A stretch of DNA of 64,000 bases from SIRX01 sp965213905 (GTDB taxonomy: Bacteria; Actinomycetota; Rubrobacteria; Rubrobacterales; Rubrobacteraceae), in assembly GCA_965213905.1 (NCBI GenBank), contig OZ243922.1:2356001-2420000 (forward strand). The letters run 5' to 3'. The notes below the pieces were generated by a model, which saw nothing but the letters and a program-made list of their open reading frames with translations, was not told the origin of the DNA and did no database searches. A program made the translations under genes and the position numbers. Below, one piece after another: positions 55,907-64,000 of the stretch. Numbering within the stretch: the first letter of the stretch is position 1; every line of letters starts with the position of its first letter.

Positions 55907-56530
55907 TCATCGTTGCAGCTCTGTGTCCCGGTCGGCGTCCCGGTCGGCGAATAGTCGGGGGCTACCTTCCGGAGTCTCTGCCGGTCCGCCGCCGTTCTCG
56001 AAGACCTCGGGCTTTAGGACACAGACATCCGGCAGGTTGCGGTAGGAGCCCGCGTAGTCTATCCCGTAGCCGACGACGAACTCGTCCGGCACCTCGAAGC
56101 CGAGGTACTTTACGTCCAGCTCCACCTTCCGGCGGGATGGTTTCGAGAGGAGGCTACAGATCTCCAGCGAAGCTATCCCGCGAGAGAACAGCATCTTCCG
56201 CAGGTGTGAGAGCGTGAAGCCCGTGTCTACTATGTCCTCGACGATCAGGACGTGCCCCCCGGCGACGTCCCGCTCCAGGTCTTTGAGGATACGGACGTCG
56301 CCGCTGAACTCGGTCCCCACACCGTAGGAACTGACCTCCATAAAGGCGACCTCGCAGGGCAAGCCCACGTGGCGCATGAGGTCGCTCAGTACGACTACGG
56401 AGCCGTTCAGGATGCCGACCAGAAGTAGTTTCTCCCCCCGGTAGTCTTCGGTGATGCGGTCCCCGATCTCCCGTACTTTGTCCTGGATCTCCGCCGAAGT
56501 TATGAGCACTTCCTTTACGTCGAGCATCAT
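55907..56530 (-). CDS. hpt: Hypoxanthine phosphoribosyltransferase
   Basis: 207 residues from ATG 56530 (ATG 56527 also possible), chosen for GGAG upstream and the usual LDVKEVLI start; the frame is open further up into metK. PRPP motif VLIVEDIVDTG at 94-104, the LLLVGILNGSVVVLSDL loop and YVVGYGIDYAG-type region (FVVGYGIDYAGSYRNLP) are typical. A tail of about 35 residues after CVLKPEVF is longer than in most homologues. It salvages hypoxanthine or guanine; beside metK it may handle purines from SAM turnover (inference). Confidence 0.94.
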   Translation of the reverse strand: MMLDVKEVLITSAEIQDKVREIGDRITEDYRGEKLLLVGILNGSVVVLSDLMRHVGLPCEVAFMEVSSYGVGTEFSGDVRILKDLERDVAGGHVLIVEDIVDTGFTLSHLRKMLFSRGIASLEICSLLSKPSRRKVELDVKYLGFEVPDEFVVGYGIDYAGSYRNLPDVCVLKPEVFENGGGPAETPEGSPRLFADRDADRDTELQR

Positions 56531-56630
56531 GCTAGAGCTCTCCACGGCACTCTCTACCTCCAAACTTGGGTGACGGCCTTTTTGGATCTCTCGGGACGGA
56601 ACCATTTTACAGTGACCAGCCCTCGGGGGC

Positions 56631-57893
56631 TCAGGCTCCGGCGGCACGGCGCAGGTCATCGGCGCGGGAGGTGTCCTCCCAGCTAAAGCCCGGCTCATCG
56701 CGGCCGAAGTGCCCGTAAGCGGCCGTAGAGGCGTAGATCGGACGCCGGAGCTCTAGCTCGCGCAAGATAGCCCCAGGCCGCAGGTCGAAGTGCTCTTCTA
56801 CCAGGGCCTCTATCGTTACCGGGTCTACTTTGGCCGTCCCGAAAGTCTCTACCATGACGCTTACCGGTCTTGCGACCCCGATGGCGTAAGCTACCTGCAC
56901 CAGGCACTTCTTTGCGAGCCCGGCGGCCACCACGTTTTTTGCCACCCACCTTGCGGCGTATGAGGCCGAGCGGTCCACCTTTGTCGGGTCTTTGCCCGAG
57001 AACGCCCCGCCGCCGTGGGGGGCGACGCCGCCGTAGGTGTCTACTATGATCTTGCGGCCCGTGAGCCCGGTATCGCCTTGTGGCCCCCCGGTTACGAAGC
57101 GCCCGGTGGGGTTTACCAGTACTTCGGTCGAGCTTTCGCCGAAGAACTCTTCTCCTAGGGTCGGCCCTATTACGGCGTCTGTAAGGTCTTCTTTGATGTT
57201 TTCTTCTACCCCGGCGCGGTGCTGGGCGCTGATCAAGACTTTCTCTACCGCTACGGGCTTGTCGTCTTCGTAGCGCACCGTTACCTGGCTCTTGCCGTCG
57301 GGACGCAGGTAGTCGAGCACTCCCTGCTTGCGCACCTCCGAGAGCTTTCTCGTTAGGGCGTGGGCCAGCGTTATCGGTAGCGGCATTAGCTCTTCTGTCT
57401 CGTCGCAGGCGTAGCCGAACATCATCCCCTGGTCCCCGGCTCCTATTTCTTCTAGCTCTTCTAGCTCTTCGCCTTCGCTTAACTCCGCATCGCTCGCGTG
57501 ATCCACACCCTGGGCTATGTCTACTGACTGGGGGTCTATGGAGGTGATGACGCCGCAGGTCTGTGAGTCAAAGCCGTACTTGGCCCTTGTGTAGCCGATC
57601 TCGGAGATCTTCTGCCGGACGAGGGTGGGGATGTCTACGTAGGTAGAGGTGGTCATCTCACCGGCTACGATGACCATGCCGGTGGTGACGAGGGTCTCGC
57701 AGGCGACGCGGCTTGTGGGGTCGTCTGCTATGGCGGCGTCGAGTATTGCGTCGGAGATCTGGTCGGCTATCTTGTCGGGGTGGCCCTCTGTTACTGACTC
57801 CGACGTGAACGAGAACGACTTGCCTGTAGAGGCCCCGTTCTCCAGCCCCCGGTTCTCTGTCTTCCTCGTGGTTTTTCCTACTACTTCGGTCAT
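56631..57893 (-). CDS. metK: S-adenosylmethionine synthetase
   Basis: 420 residues from ATG 57893, with AGGAGG before it; the frame is open upstream but without similarity. Signatures ESVTEGHPDKIADQISDA, GAGDQGMMFGYACDET and AFSGKDPTKVDRSASYAARWVAKN are intact. Makes SAM from methionine and ATP. Placed directly after the two glycine methyltransferases that consume three SAM per betaine, which suggests matched supply. Confidence 0.97.
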   Translation of the reverse strand: MTEVVGKTTRKTENRGLENGASTGKSFSFTSESVTEGHPDKIADQISDAILDAAIADDPTSRVACETLVTTGMVIVAGEMTTSTYVDIPTLVRQKISEIGYTRAKYGFDSQTCGVITSIDPQSVDIAQGVDHASDAELSEGEELEELEEIGAGDQGMMFGYACDETEELMPLPITLAHALTRKLSEVRKQGVLDYLRPDGKSQVTVRYEDDKPVAVEKVLISAQHRAGVEENIKEDLTDAVIGPTLGEEFFGESSTEVLVNPTGRFVTGGPQGDTGLTGRKIIVDTYGGVAPHGGGAFSGKDPTKVDRSASYAARWVAKNVVAAGLAKKCLVQVAYAIGVARPVSVMVETFGTAKVDPVTIEALVEEHFDLRPGAILRELELRRPIYASTAAYGHFGRDEPGFSWEDTSRADDLRRAAGA

Positions 57894-57928
57894 GTCTTCC
57901 TCCTTGAGAGTTGGTCGAAAGCGTCCTG

Positions 57929-58762
57929 TTAGCCGGCGCAGAAATGAAATATGCCCCAGGTCAAGTGGCCTTTGCGGCCACCTTCGACCCAATGTCCGAG
58001 GCCTTTTTTCATGCGTTCCAGGTAGTCTTTGCTAACGGTTTTGGAGAGCTCTTCTTCCTGTTGCCCGGTCTCCTGGAGTACCCGGGCGTAGTGGGTCGGC
58101 AGGTGTTTGGAGTGGTCTCTGAAACCCAATTCTCGCAGTCCTACTTCGTGGGCCGTCCGAAGGTAGTAGTCCGGCGAGCCCAGCGAGTCGAGGTGTAGCC
58201 GGTCCAGGATCGGCTGTAGAACCTCGTCGGGGCAGCCGTCGGTCTTCATCGGGTCCGTAAAGACGAACTCTCCACCTCTGCGGAGCACCCGGGCAACCTC
58301 GCTGAAGACTTTTTCGCGCTCCCCGCTGTGCAGGATAGCGTCTTGGGACCAGACTATGTCGAACGAGTCGTCCCCACACGGTATGGCCTCGAAGCTTCCT
58401 TCGACTACTTCTACTGCGTCCCCGAGACCCTTTTGCTCGTTCAACGCCTGGTTGCGTTCGTTCTCGACGTCGCTGAGGTTCAAAGCGACCACCCGGCATC
58501 CGTAGTTCTCCGCGAGGTGCCGCGCCGGCCCGCCGTAGCCGGCCCCGATGTCCAGCACCCGGCTCTTTGGGCCGAGCGTGTCTAGTTGCGAGGCCATCCG
58601 TCCGACGGTCCGGCGGCTGGCGTCCCGGATCGGCTCTTCTTCGGATTCGTAGATGCCGATGTGAATGTCTTCGCCGCCCCAGATGGTGGAGTAGAAGTTG
58701 TCTGCGTCCCCCGAGTTGTAGTAGTCCCTGGCCACGTTCACCGCTTCCACGGGCTTACCCAT
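57929..58762 (-). CDS. sdmt: Sarcosine/dimethylglycine N-methyltransferase
   Basis: 277 residues from ATG 58762 (AGGAGGAAG upstream), starting MGKPVEAVNVARDYYNSGDADNFY. SAM motif VLDIGAGYGGPARHLAE and IVWSQDAILHSGEREKVF match the SDMT group of Ectothiorhodospira/Aphanothece, which converts sarcosine to dimethylglycine and then betaine. Overlaps the preceding GSMT gene by 8 bases. Soluble. Confidence 0.92.
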   Translation of the reverse strand: MGKPVEAVNVARDYYNSGDADNFYSTIWGGEDIHIGIYESEEEPIRDASRRTVGRMASQLDTLGPKSRVLDIGAGYGGPARHLAENYGCRVVALNLSDVENERNQALNEQKGLGDAVEVVEGSFEAIPCGDDSFDIVWSQDAILHSGEREKVFSEVARVLRRGGEFVFTDPMKTDGCPDEVLQPILDRLHLDSLGSPDYYLRTAHEVGLRELGFRDHSKHLPTHYARVLQETGQQEEELSKTVSKDYLERMKKGLGHWVEGGRKGHLTWGIFHFCAG

Positions 58763-59585
58763 TATTTTCTTCCTCCTGATCTTCCTCCACGTAAAGTTTT
58801 TCCGCAACGTGTACGAAGAAGTCCGGCTCCTCTTCTATGTAGGTCCCCTGAAAGTCTCCGTAGGTCTCTACCCTCTGAAACCCGACCTCGTTCATGAGCC
58901 GTCGCGTGTATTCCTTGCGGAGCGGGTACATGTTCAGGTGGTACACGGCGTCGTCGGGAAAGTCGTAGCGGAAGCGGGCGAGCCCCTCGTCTACGTGCTC
59001 GGGCTCTACGCTTATCTTGTCCCCGCAGTAGTAGTACCGGTGTTTGCTGGAGTACCCGTGGTCCAGGATCGCATCGTAGTTCCTCTGGTCCAGGATAAGT
59101 ACGCCGTCGTGACGGAGCATGGCGTAGAACTCCGCCAGCGTCTTGCGCCGGTCCCGCTCGTCGAAGAGGTGGGTGAACGAGTTGCCGAGGCATATTATGG
59201 CATCGTACTCACCGGGAACGTCTCGGTTTAGCCAGCGCCAGTCCGCACAGACCGTCCGCAGTATATGCTCCCCATACCTCCGTCCGTTCTCGAACGCCTT
59301 CGCGAGCATCTCCGCGCTGCCGTCCACGCTGACGACCCCGAATCCCTCGTTCAAGAGCCGCACCGAATGGAATCCCGTCCCCGTCGCCACGTCCAAAACC
59401 TTGCGCGCCCCACGCTCCCGGAGCTGGCGGATAAAGAAATCCCCCTCGCTCTCGGCCCGCATCTCCCAATCTATCAACTCGTCCCACTTCTCCACAAAAC
59501 TCTGAATGTATTCGAGCTTGTAGTGGTCCGACTCGCGAACCTGTACCGGGTCTTCACCAAACAGTTGCCGGTTACCGGTAACCAT
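58755..59585 (-). CDS. gsmt: Glycine/sarcosine N-methyltransferase
   Basis: 276 residues from ATG 59585 with GAGGGGG upstream; the open frame extends further but has no similarity. FGEDPVQVRESDHYKLEYIQ, FVEKWDELIDWEMRAESEG and the SAM site VLDVATGTGFHSVRLL are diagnostic for GSMT, which methylates glycine to sarcosine and dimethylglycine. With SDMT it completes glycine betaine synthesis, an osmoprotectant route. First gene of the operon with metK and hpt. Confidence 0.94.
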   Translation of the reverse strand: MVTGNRQLFGEDPVQVRESDHYKLEYIQSFVEKWDELIDWEMRAESEGDFFIRQLRERGARKVLDVATGTGFHSVRLLNEGFGVVSVDGSAEMLAKAFENGRRYGEHILRTVCADWRWLNRDVPGEYDAIICLGNSFTHLFDERDRRKTLAEFYAMLRHDGVLILDQRNYDAILDHGYSSKHRYYYCGDKISVEPEHVDEGLARFRYDFPDDAVYHLNMYPLRKEYTRRLMNEVGFQRVETYGDFQGTYIEEEPDFFVHVAEKLYVEEDQEEENNG

Positions 59586-59876
59586 GAAATACCCCCTCTG
59601 TATACCGCCCGGGTAACCCACCCGGACGAGCCGGCTCGCGAATATAGCAGAATTCGTCCCGCCGAAACCCCCGGTAAGAGGCATATTCGAAACCAACGAT
59701 GTATGTTGACTTTCAATACACCCCCTGGATCATACATAGAAATATACCTGGTGCAACCGATATTACGAAAAAAATGTAATGTGAAACGCTTGCGTTATAC
59801 GCAACCCAGGCTGCGCGGTCGTCAAAGCTATTTATTGGGGGGAGTCTTTTAGTGGTGGGGCATGCGGTCGAAACGT
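59586..59876. other. Intergenic region between gsmt and crtB
   Basis: 291 bases without a gene. It holds the predicted gsmt promoter (59641-59649), an inverted repeat ATGTATG/CATACAT (59699-59705 and 59731-59737) and a palindrome TTGCGT-TAT-ACGCAA (59790-59804) with a T-run on the - strand about 18 bases beyond. The palindrome could be an operator or a weak crtB terminator. Confidence 0.45.
59641..59649 (-). promoter_or_regulatory. Predicted extended -10 promoter of the gsmt operon
   Basis: TGCTATATT on the - strand fits TGnTAnnnT and lies about 56 bases before the gsmt ATG. No strong -35. Confidence 0.45.
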
Positions 59877-60830
59877 TTAGGCGGGAATGGAGATCTCCGG
59901 CTCGCGCCGGTCGCGGAGGCGGGCCAGTATTTCTTTTGGTTCTCGGGCCGCGCGGCCCGCGGCGACCCGCAGTTTGTAAGATTTCGTGGTCTCGGCCCGC
60001 ATAGAGAAAACGTCGTAGTTTTGGGCTTCGATCCGGTCGAGTATCGCGGCGTATAGCTCGCGGGCGACTTTTACCGGGTAGCGGCGTCCCCGCGGGATGT
60101 ACTCCATTCCTTCGTCGGCGACTTCGTAGAGCTTGCGGGCGCGGGCTATCTCGAACTTCATCAACTCGGCAAAGCGCTCGTCTACGAGGTTGGCGTCCAG
60201 GTCTTCTTCGGTGTAGTCGAAGCGGTGCAGGTCTTCGAGCGGGACGTAGATCCGTCCCCGCTCCCAGTCTTCTTTGATGTCCCGCAAAAAGTTGGAGAGT
60301 TGCATCGCGACCCCGAGGGCTTCGGCGTGGTGGTCCGCGGCCTCGTCTTCGACGCCTATGGCCCGGCACATCATCAGGCCGACCACCGCCGCGCTGCCGT
60401 AGGTGTAGACTTCGAGGTCTTCGTAAGTCGGGTAGCGGAAGACGTGGGTGTCCATCTTCATGCTCTTCATGAAGTCTTTTATAGTGCCGAGGCTTATCCC
60501 CCGGGCCCGCACCGTGTTCGCGTAGGCGTGGAGCACGGGGTTGATCGTCCTCTCTCCCGCCACGGCGGCCATCGTTTCGCGTTCGAAGGCGTCGAGGGCT
60601 TCGTGCTGTTCTTCCAGGCTCTGTGCTCCGGGGTTGTCCACGATCTCGTCGGCGTAGCGCATAAAGGCGTAGAGCGCGTATACGTGCGGGCGGACCTCCG
60701 GCGGCAGGAGCCGGGTCGAGAAGTGGTAGGTCTTGCTGTGAGACTTCTGGATCCGACGGCACAGGTCGTAGCTCTCGGGCAGCGTGAGCTTGCTTTCCAG
60801 GATCTGTCCGCCCGCCGGGTCGAGGCGCAT
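59877..60830 (-). CDS. crtB: Phytoene synthase
   Basis: 317 residues from ATG 60830, which overlaps the crtI stop by one base; the upstream open frame is inside crtI. The two Asp-rich motifs are DEIVD (about residue 67) and DIKEDWERGR, with RRIQKSHSKTYHFSTRLLPPE at the N-terminus. Joins two geranylgeranyl-PP into phytoene. Co-transcribed with crtI. Confidence 0.95.
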   Translation of the reverse strand: MRLDPAGGQILESKLTLPESYDLCRRIQKSHSKTYHFSTRLLPPEVRPHVYALYAFMRYADEIVDNPGAQSLEEQHEALDAFERETMAAVAGERTINPVLHAYANTVRARGISLGTIKDFMKSMKMDTHVFRYPTYEDLEVYTYGSAAVVGLMMCRAIGVEDEAADHHAEALGVAMQLSNFLRDIKEDWERGRIYVPLEDLHRFDYTEEDLDANLVDERFAELMKFEIARARKLYEVADEGMEYIPRGRRYPVKVARELYAAILDRIEAQNYDVFSMRAETTKSYKLRVAAGRAAREPKEILARLRDRREPEISIPA

Positions 60831-62329
60831 TAGCCGGTCCCGACCTCGCGTCCGATGCGTCCGGCGACGAGTTCCGCCCCGATGGTTACGAGCGGTACGC
60901 CCGTGCCGGGACGGGTGCTGGCGCCGACGAAGTACAAATTGTTTATGCTCCGGGAGACCATCGGGGGCCGGAAGTAGCCGACCTGGAAGATGCCGTGCCC
61001 GATGCCGAACGCCGCGCCCTCTTCCAGGTTGTAGTCTGTGAGCCAATCTTCCGGCGTGCGGACTTTCTCGTACATTATGTGGTCCTGAATGTTCTCTATA
61101 CCGCAGCGCTTCTCCAGCAAGCCGTAGACTTTTTGTTTGAAAGCTTCGCCGTCGCGCTTCCAGTTTACGTTCGGGCCCAGGTGGGGCACGGGGACGAGCA
61201 CGAAGAGGTTGTCCATGCCTTCCGGGGCCATCTCCGGGGCGGTGCGGGAGGCGTTCACCGCATAGAAGGATGGGTCATCGGGGAGCCGGCGGTCGCGGAA
61301 GATCGCCTCGAAGTTCTCTTTGTACTCGGGCGACAGGTAGAAGTTGTGGTGGAGCATGTGGTCCAACTTGCGGCCCAGCCCGAGGTAGAGCATGAACGCC
61401 GAGGCCGTGTACTGTAGCTTCTTGCGCGGCCGGCGGCCCTTGAAATCCGCGTCGGCCGACCCGGGCAGCAGCGAGCGGTAGGCGTAGGGGAGGTCCGCGC
61501 CGACCAGCACGGCGTCCGCCCCTATCTCCGCCCCATCTACCTTCACGCCCCGCGCTTCACCCTTTGAAACGGTTACTTCTTCTACGGCGCTGTTCAGGTG
61601 GAACTTCACGCCCAGCTCTTTCGCCAGCCTCTCCATCGCCTCGACGAGCTTGTACATACCGCCCTCCGGAAACCACAGGCCGTCTTCGGCCAGCTCGGTG
61701 TAGGGGAGGAGGGAGTAAACGGCCGGCGCCCGGAACGGCGAGAGGCCCAGGTACATGGTCTGGAGGCTGAACGCCTGGCGGAGCTTCTCCGTGCGGAAGA
61801 ACTTCGAGACGTTTTTGTAGTAGTTGTTGACGGCGTTCGTCTTGAGCAGGAGCCGGAGGTTCCGGGGGCCGAAAAAGTCCTTCGCCCGGTCGAAGTCCCG
61901 CTCGACGAACTCGCTGCGGCCCAGGCTGTACTTGTACGAGGCGTCTTCGAGAAAGCGGTAAAAGCGGGGCGTGACGCCGGGCTCGATGCGCTCTAGCTCC
62001 TTTATAAGTTCGGGGAGGGTGCGGCGGATGGTCAGCGAGTCGCCGTCCCCGAAAGTTACCCGGTACTCGGAGTCCAGCGGGATCAGGCGCACGTAATCTT
62101 CCAACTTCTCCCCGGCGAACTCGAAGAGCTTCCGGTATGTATCAGTCATCAGAAGTAGCGACGGCCCGGTGTCGAAGGTGAAGCCCTCTTCCTGGAGGCG
62201 TCCCACGCGGCCGCCGAGTTGATCGTTTTTTTCGAAGACCTCGACTTCGAAGCCCTGGGCTTGCAGCCGGATGGCCGCGGCGAGGCTACCCATCCCGGCC
62301 CCGACAACCGCTATGCGCTTTTCCGCCAA
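60830..62329 (-). CDS. crtI: Phytoene desaturase, CrtI type
   Basis: 499 residues from TTG 62329. FAD dinucleotide motif VVGAGMGSLAAAIRLQAQG at residues 8-26, FEKNDQLGGRVG, and the C-terminal NLYFVGASTRPGTGVPLVTIGAELVAG carotenoid-oxidoreductase signature. Desaturates phytoene toward lycopene. Pink Rubrobacter make bacterioruberin-type C50 pigments; the elongase and hydratase genes are not in this window. Confidence 0.94.
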   Translation of the reverse strand: MAEKRIAVVGAGMGSLAAAIRLQAQGFEVEVFEKNDQLGGRVGRLQEEGFTFDTGPSLLLMTDTYRKLFEFAGEKLEDYVRLIPLDSEYRVTFGDGDSLTIRRTLPELIKELERIEPGVTPRFYRFLEDASYKYSLGRSEFVERDFDRAKDFFGPRNLRLLLKTNAVNNYYKNVSKFFRTEKLRQAFSLQTMYLGLSPFRAPAVYSLLPYTELAEDGLWFPEGGMYKLVEAMERLAKELGVKFHLNSAVEEVTVSKGEARGVKVDGAEIGADAVLVGADLPYAYRSLLPGSADADFKGRRPRKKLQYTASAFMLYLGLGRKLDHMLHHNFYLSPEYKENFEAIFRDRRLPDDPSFYAVNASRTAPEMAPEGMDNLFVLVPVPHLGPNVNWKRDGEAFKQKVYGLLEKRCGIENIQDHIMYEKVRTPEDWLTDYNLEEGAAFGIGHGIFQVGYFRPPMVSRSINNLYFVGASTRPGTGVPLVTIGAELVAGRIGREVGTG

Positions 62330-62378
62330 AGAACACCCGCTTTCTGCTGGGTAGAAGTATAGTGAGTGTACATCCCGG

Positions 62379-62387
62379 ATACTAACA
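62379..62387 (-). promoter_or_regulatory. Predicted extended -10 promoter of crtI-crtB
   Basis: TGTTAGTAT on the - strand (62387 to 62379) fits TGnTAnnnT, about 50 bases before the crtI TTG. Confidence 0.4.
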
Positions 62388-62428
62388 AGGTTGGCCCTGG
62401 AACCGGGTAAAGAAGCTTACAGGGTCCG

Positions 62429-63298
62429 GTGTCTGATCTACCGGCCCGTAAGGTTGATCTGAGAACCAAACGGGTACCACTTGCGAGAACCGTTCGTCTT
62501 GTAGCAGAGACCATCACCACGGCAAAAGAGATCGCCGAAAGGGGGCTTGCAGTGTTTCATGCCAACGTAGCCGAAGGTGTCCACCGGGTCGAAGACTCGT
62601 TCACGAACTGGTACCTCGTCGAGGAAGACGGGCGTCTCACCGTGGTTGACACGGGGGTCCCGACCTCGTGGCCGTCCCTGATCGAAGCCCTCGGCCACCT
62701 CGGGCTCAGGCTCTCCGACATAGAAGCCGTAGTTCTTACGCACGCCCACTTCGATCATCTCGGCTTCGCCGAACGCGCCCGCGCGGATCTCGGTGTGCCG
62801 GTCTGGGTACACGAAAACGACGTGCCGCTGACCCGGCACCCGCTCCAGTACGCCCACGAGTCGCCGCTTTCTTACTACCTCGCGACCCAGTTCCGCGCGG
62901 CGCCGATAGCCGCTACTTTCCTGCGGAACCGGGCGTGGTGGCCGAAGCCGATCAAGGAAGTCCGACGCTACAAGGGATCGGACGAAACCCTGTCGGTGCC
63001 CGGCTCCCCGAAGGTTGTCTTTACACCCGGCCACACCCTGGGACACTGCGCGTTGCACCTCCCCGACCGGGACTGCGTAATCGCCGGAGACGCTATAGTG
63101 ACCCTGAACCCGTACACCGCGGGGACCGGCCCGCAGATAGTCGCGCGGGCGGCGACGGCCGACAGCGAGCGGGCCCTCTCCTCCCTCGACGCGCTCGCCG
63201 ATACCGGCGCAAAGACGGTGCTCACGGGCCACGGCGAACCCTGGACGGTCGGCGCCGGCCGGGCGGTGGAAGAGGCGCGCCGGGCGGGCGTTTCCTGA
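62429..63298 (+). CDS. Metallo-beta-lactamase-fold hydrolase
   Basis: 289 residues from GTG 62429; the ribosome site is weak, so the start is tentative. The dimetal motif THAHFDH (H105, H107, D109, H110), the later His in TPGHTLGH and the bridging Asp in IAGDAIVTLNPYT are intact, and a final His is in LTGHGEPW. It resembles glyoxalase II-like or lactonase-like MBL proteins; the substrate cannot be told. Divergent from crtI. Confidence 0.88.
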   Translation: MSDLPARKVDLRTKRVPLARTVRLVAETITTAKEIAERGLAVFHANVAEGVHRVEDSFTNWYLVEEDGRLTVVDTGVPTSWPSLIEALGHLGLRLSDIEAVVLTHAHFDHLGFAERARADLGVPVWVHENDVPLTRHPLQYAHESPLSYYLATQFRAAPIAATFLRNRAWWPKPIKEVRRYKGSDETLSVPGSPKVVFTPGHTLGHCALHLPDRDCVIAGDAIVTLNPYTAGTGPQIVARAATADSERALSSLDALADTGAKTVLTGHGEPWTVGAGRAVEEARRAGVS

Positions 63299-63343
63299 TA
63301 CGGCCGGCACCGTGCGGCCCGGGAGTATTTTCTAGAGCACTTC

Positions 63344-64000
63344 TTAGAACTTTGCCGGCAGCACGTCCGTCGCCTGCAGGGTTTCCCGGACGAAACCCTC
63401 GCCTCCCGCGGTCCTTAGAAAACCGCGGTGGGAGCCCTGGTACCACTGGATGCGCGGTTGTTCCCAATGACGCCACAGGCTCGTTGCCTCGCCCGGCGGC
63501 ACCACCCGGTCGGCGACGCCGCAGAATATGGCCCTCCTATTCCAGGGTATCTGCGGCGTTAGGGCGAGCGGCGACACGGGCCGCATGAGCGCGCCCATCT
63601 TCTCCTCCGTGACGCCGGCCGTCTTTAGATAGCGGGTGGTTAGAGAGAGCGCGTTGCGCCAGAACAGGCCGGACGGGTCTACAGCGGGGTTGCCGGAGAT
63701 TATGCAGTCCGCCCCGCTCCGGAGGCCGGCGAGTAGCGCCGCCGTGTAACCGCCCAAGGAGTAGCCGATCACACCGACCGCCGGCGCGCTTTGCTCTGGC
63801 GAACGGAGCCAAGAGATGAGCCGTCGCACGTCCCACATAGCCTGGGCCCCGGCGTGGACCGTGTCCATCACGTCCCCCGAGAGTATCCGGTCACCGCTCA
63901 CAGTCCCGACCTTGCGGGGACCGTGGATCGGGAGTATCGGAAGCAAGAGGTTCAGGCCGAGCTCGTGGTGGAGGTGCTCCGGCCGGTAGAGCAAGAGGTC
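63344..64000 (-). CDS. Alpha/beta hydrolase, C-terminal part
   Basis: 218 residues are visible; the frame remains open to the window edge, so the start lies beyond base 64000. Nucleophile Ser in GVIGYSLGGYTAALLAG, an acid in FCGVADRVVPPGEA and His in YQGSHRGFL form the triad. LLPILPIHGPRK suggests a longer N-terminal domain. Substrate unknown. Convergent with the MBL gene, 45 bases apart. Confidence 0.85.
   Translation of the reverse strand, partial: DLLLYRPEHLHHELGLNLLLPILPIHGPRKVGTVSGDRILSGDVMDTVHAGAQAMWDVRRLISWLRSPEQSAPAVGVIGYSLGGYTAALLAGLRSGADCIISGNPAVDPSGLFWRNALSLTTRYLKTAGVTEEKMGALMRPVSPLALTPQIPWNRRAIFCGVADRVVPPGEATSLWRHWEQPRIQWYQGSHRGFLRTAGGEGFVRETLQATDVLPAKF

Noticed and set aside
55711..56217. 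168-codon + strand frame across the metF leader
   Set aside because: It coincides with the SAM-I aptamer and hpt read backwards; no gene-like features.

Overview
The window is a gene-dense, GC-rich bacterial chromosome segment. The zinc-ribbon S14, the predicted F420-dependent oxidoreductase, the frequent GTG/TTG starts, the very long str-S10-spc-alpha ribosomal operon and a CrtI/CrtB carotenoid pair together point to an actinobacterium, most likely a Rubrobacter-like lineage. The genus is an inference from gene content; no database search was possible. No CRISPR array, tRNA, rRNA, prophage or insertion sequence was seen. The only AT-rich, foreign-looking patch is about 48.1-49.9 kb.

Region 1 (1-19.1 kb, + strand) runs without a convincing break from the end of rpsL through rpsG, fusA, tuf, the S10 and spc clusters, secY, adk, map, infA, rpmJ, rpsM, rpsK, rpsD, rpoA and rplQ. 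Many junctions overlap by 1-8 bases. A perfect 13-bp hairpin follows rplQ and abuts the start of an ECF vitamin-transporter energising module (ecfA1-ecfA2-ecfT), then truA and an O-methyltransferase. Region 2 (23-31.7 kb) holds gatC-gatA, an oppositely oriented FHA-GGDEF gene, gatB, an IlvD-like protein that has lost every expected Fe-S cysteine, and serine-metabolism genes (class V aminotransferase, serA). A YjzC-like small protein shares stop-codon bases with a convergent esterase.

Region 3 (33.2-44.3 kb) is a galactoside-use locus. A divergent DeoR regulator faces a GH42 beta-galactosidase, a sodium/solute symporter, a 29-residue micro-protein, galT, galE, galK, a GH36 alpha-galactosidase and an M24-fold protein lacking metal ligands. 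A short palindrome overlaps the predicted GH42 promoter. Region 4 (44.4-48.0 kb) has an F420-dependent dehydrogenase-like enzyme, a DUF4230 protein and two alkylation-repair genes (ogt and an Ada-AraC-AlkA fusion). It is followed by a decayed DUF262/DUF1524 gene carrying one nonsense codon and one single-base deletion.

Region 5 (49.9-59.6 kb, - strand) is a methyl-metabolism block: gsmt and sdmt (three-step glycine-to-betaine methylation), metK, hpt, then a SAM-I riboswitch controlling a homocysteine methyltransferase/MTHFR fusion and metH. It can be read as a one-carbon to SAM to glycine betaine unit; the SAH-recycling enzyme is not here. Region 6 (59.9-64 kb) has crtI-crtB, a metallo-beta-lactamase-fold hydrolase and the end of an alpha/beta hydrolase. 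A recurrent extended -10 motif (TGnTAnnnT) precedes at least seven transcription units and may be the housekeeping promoter signature.
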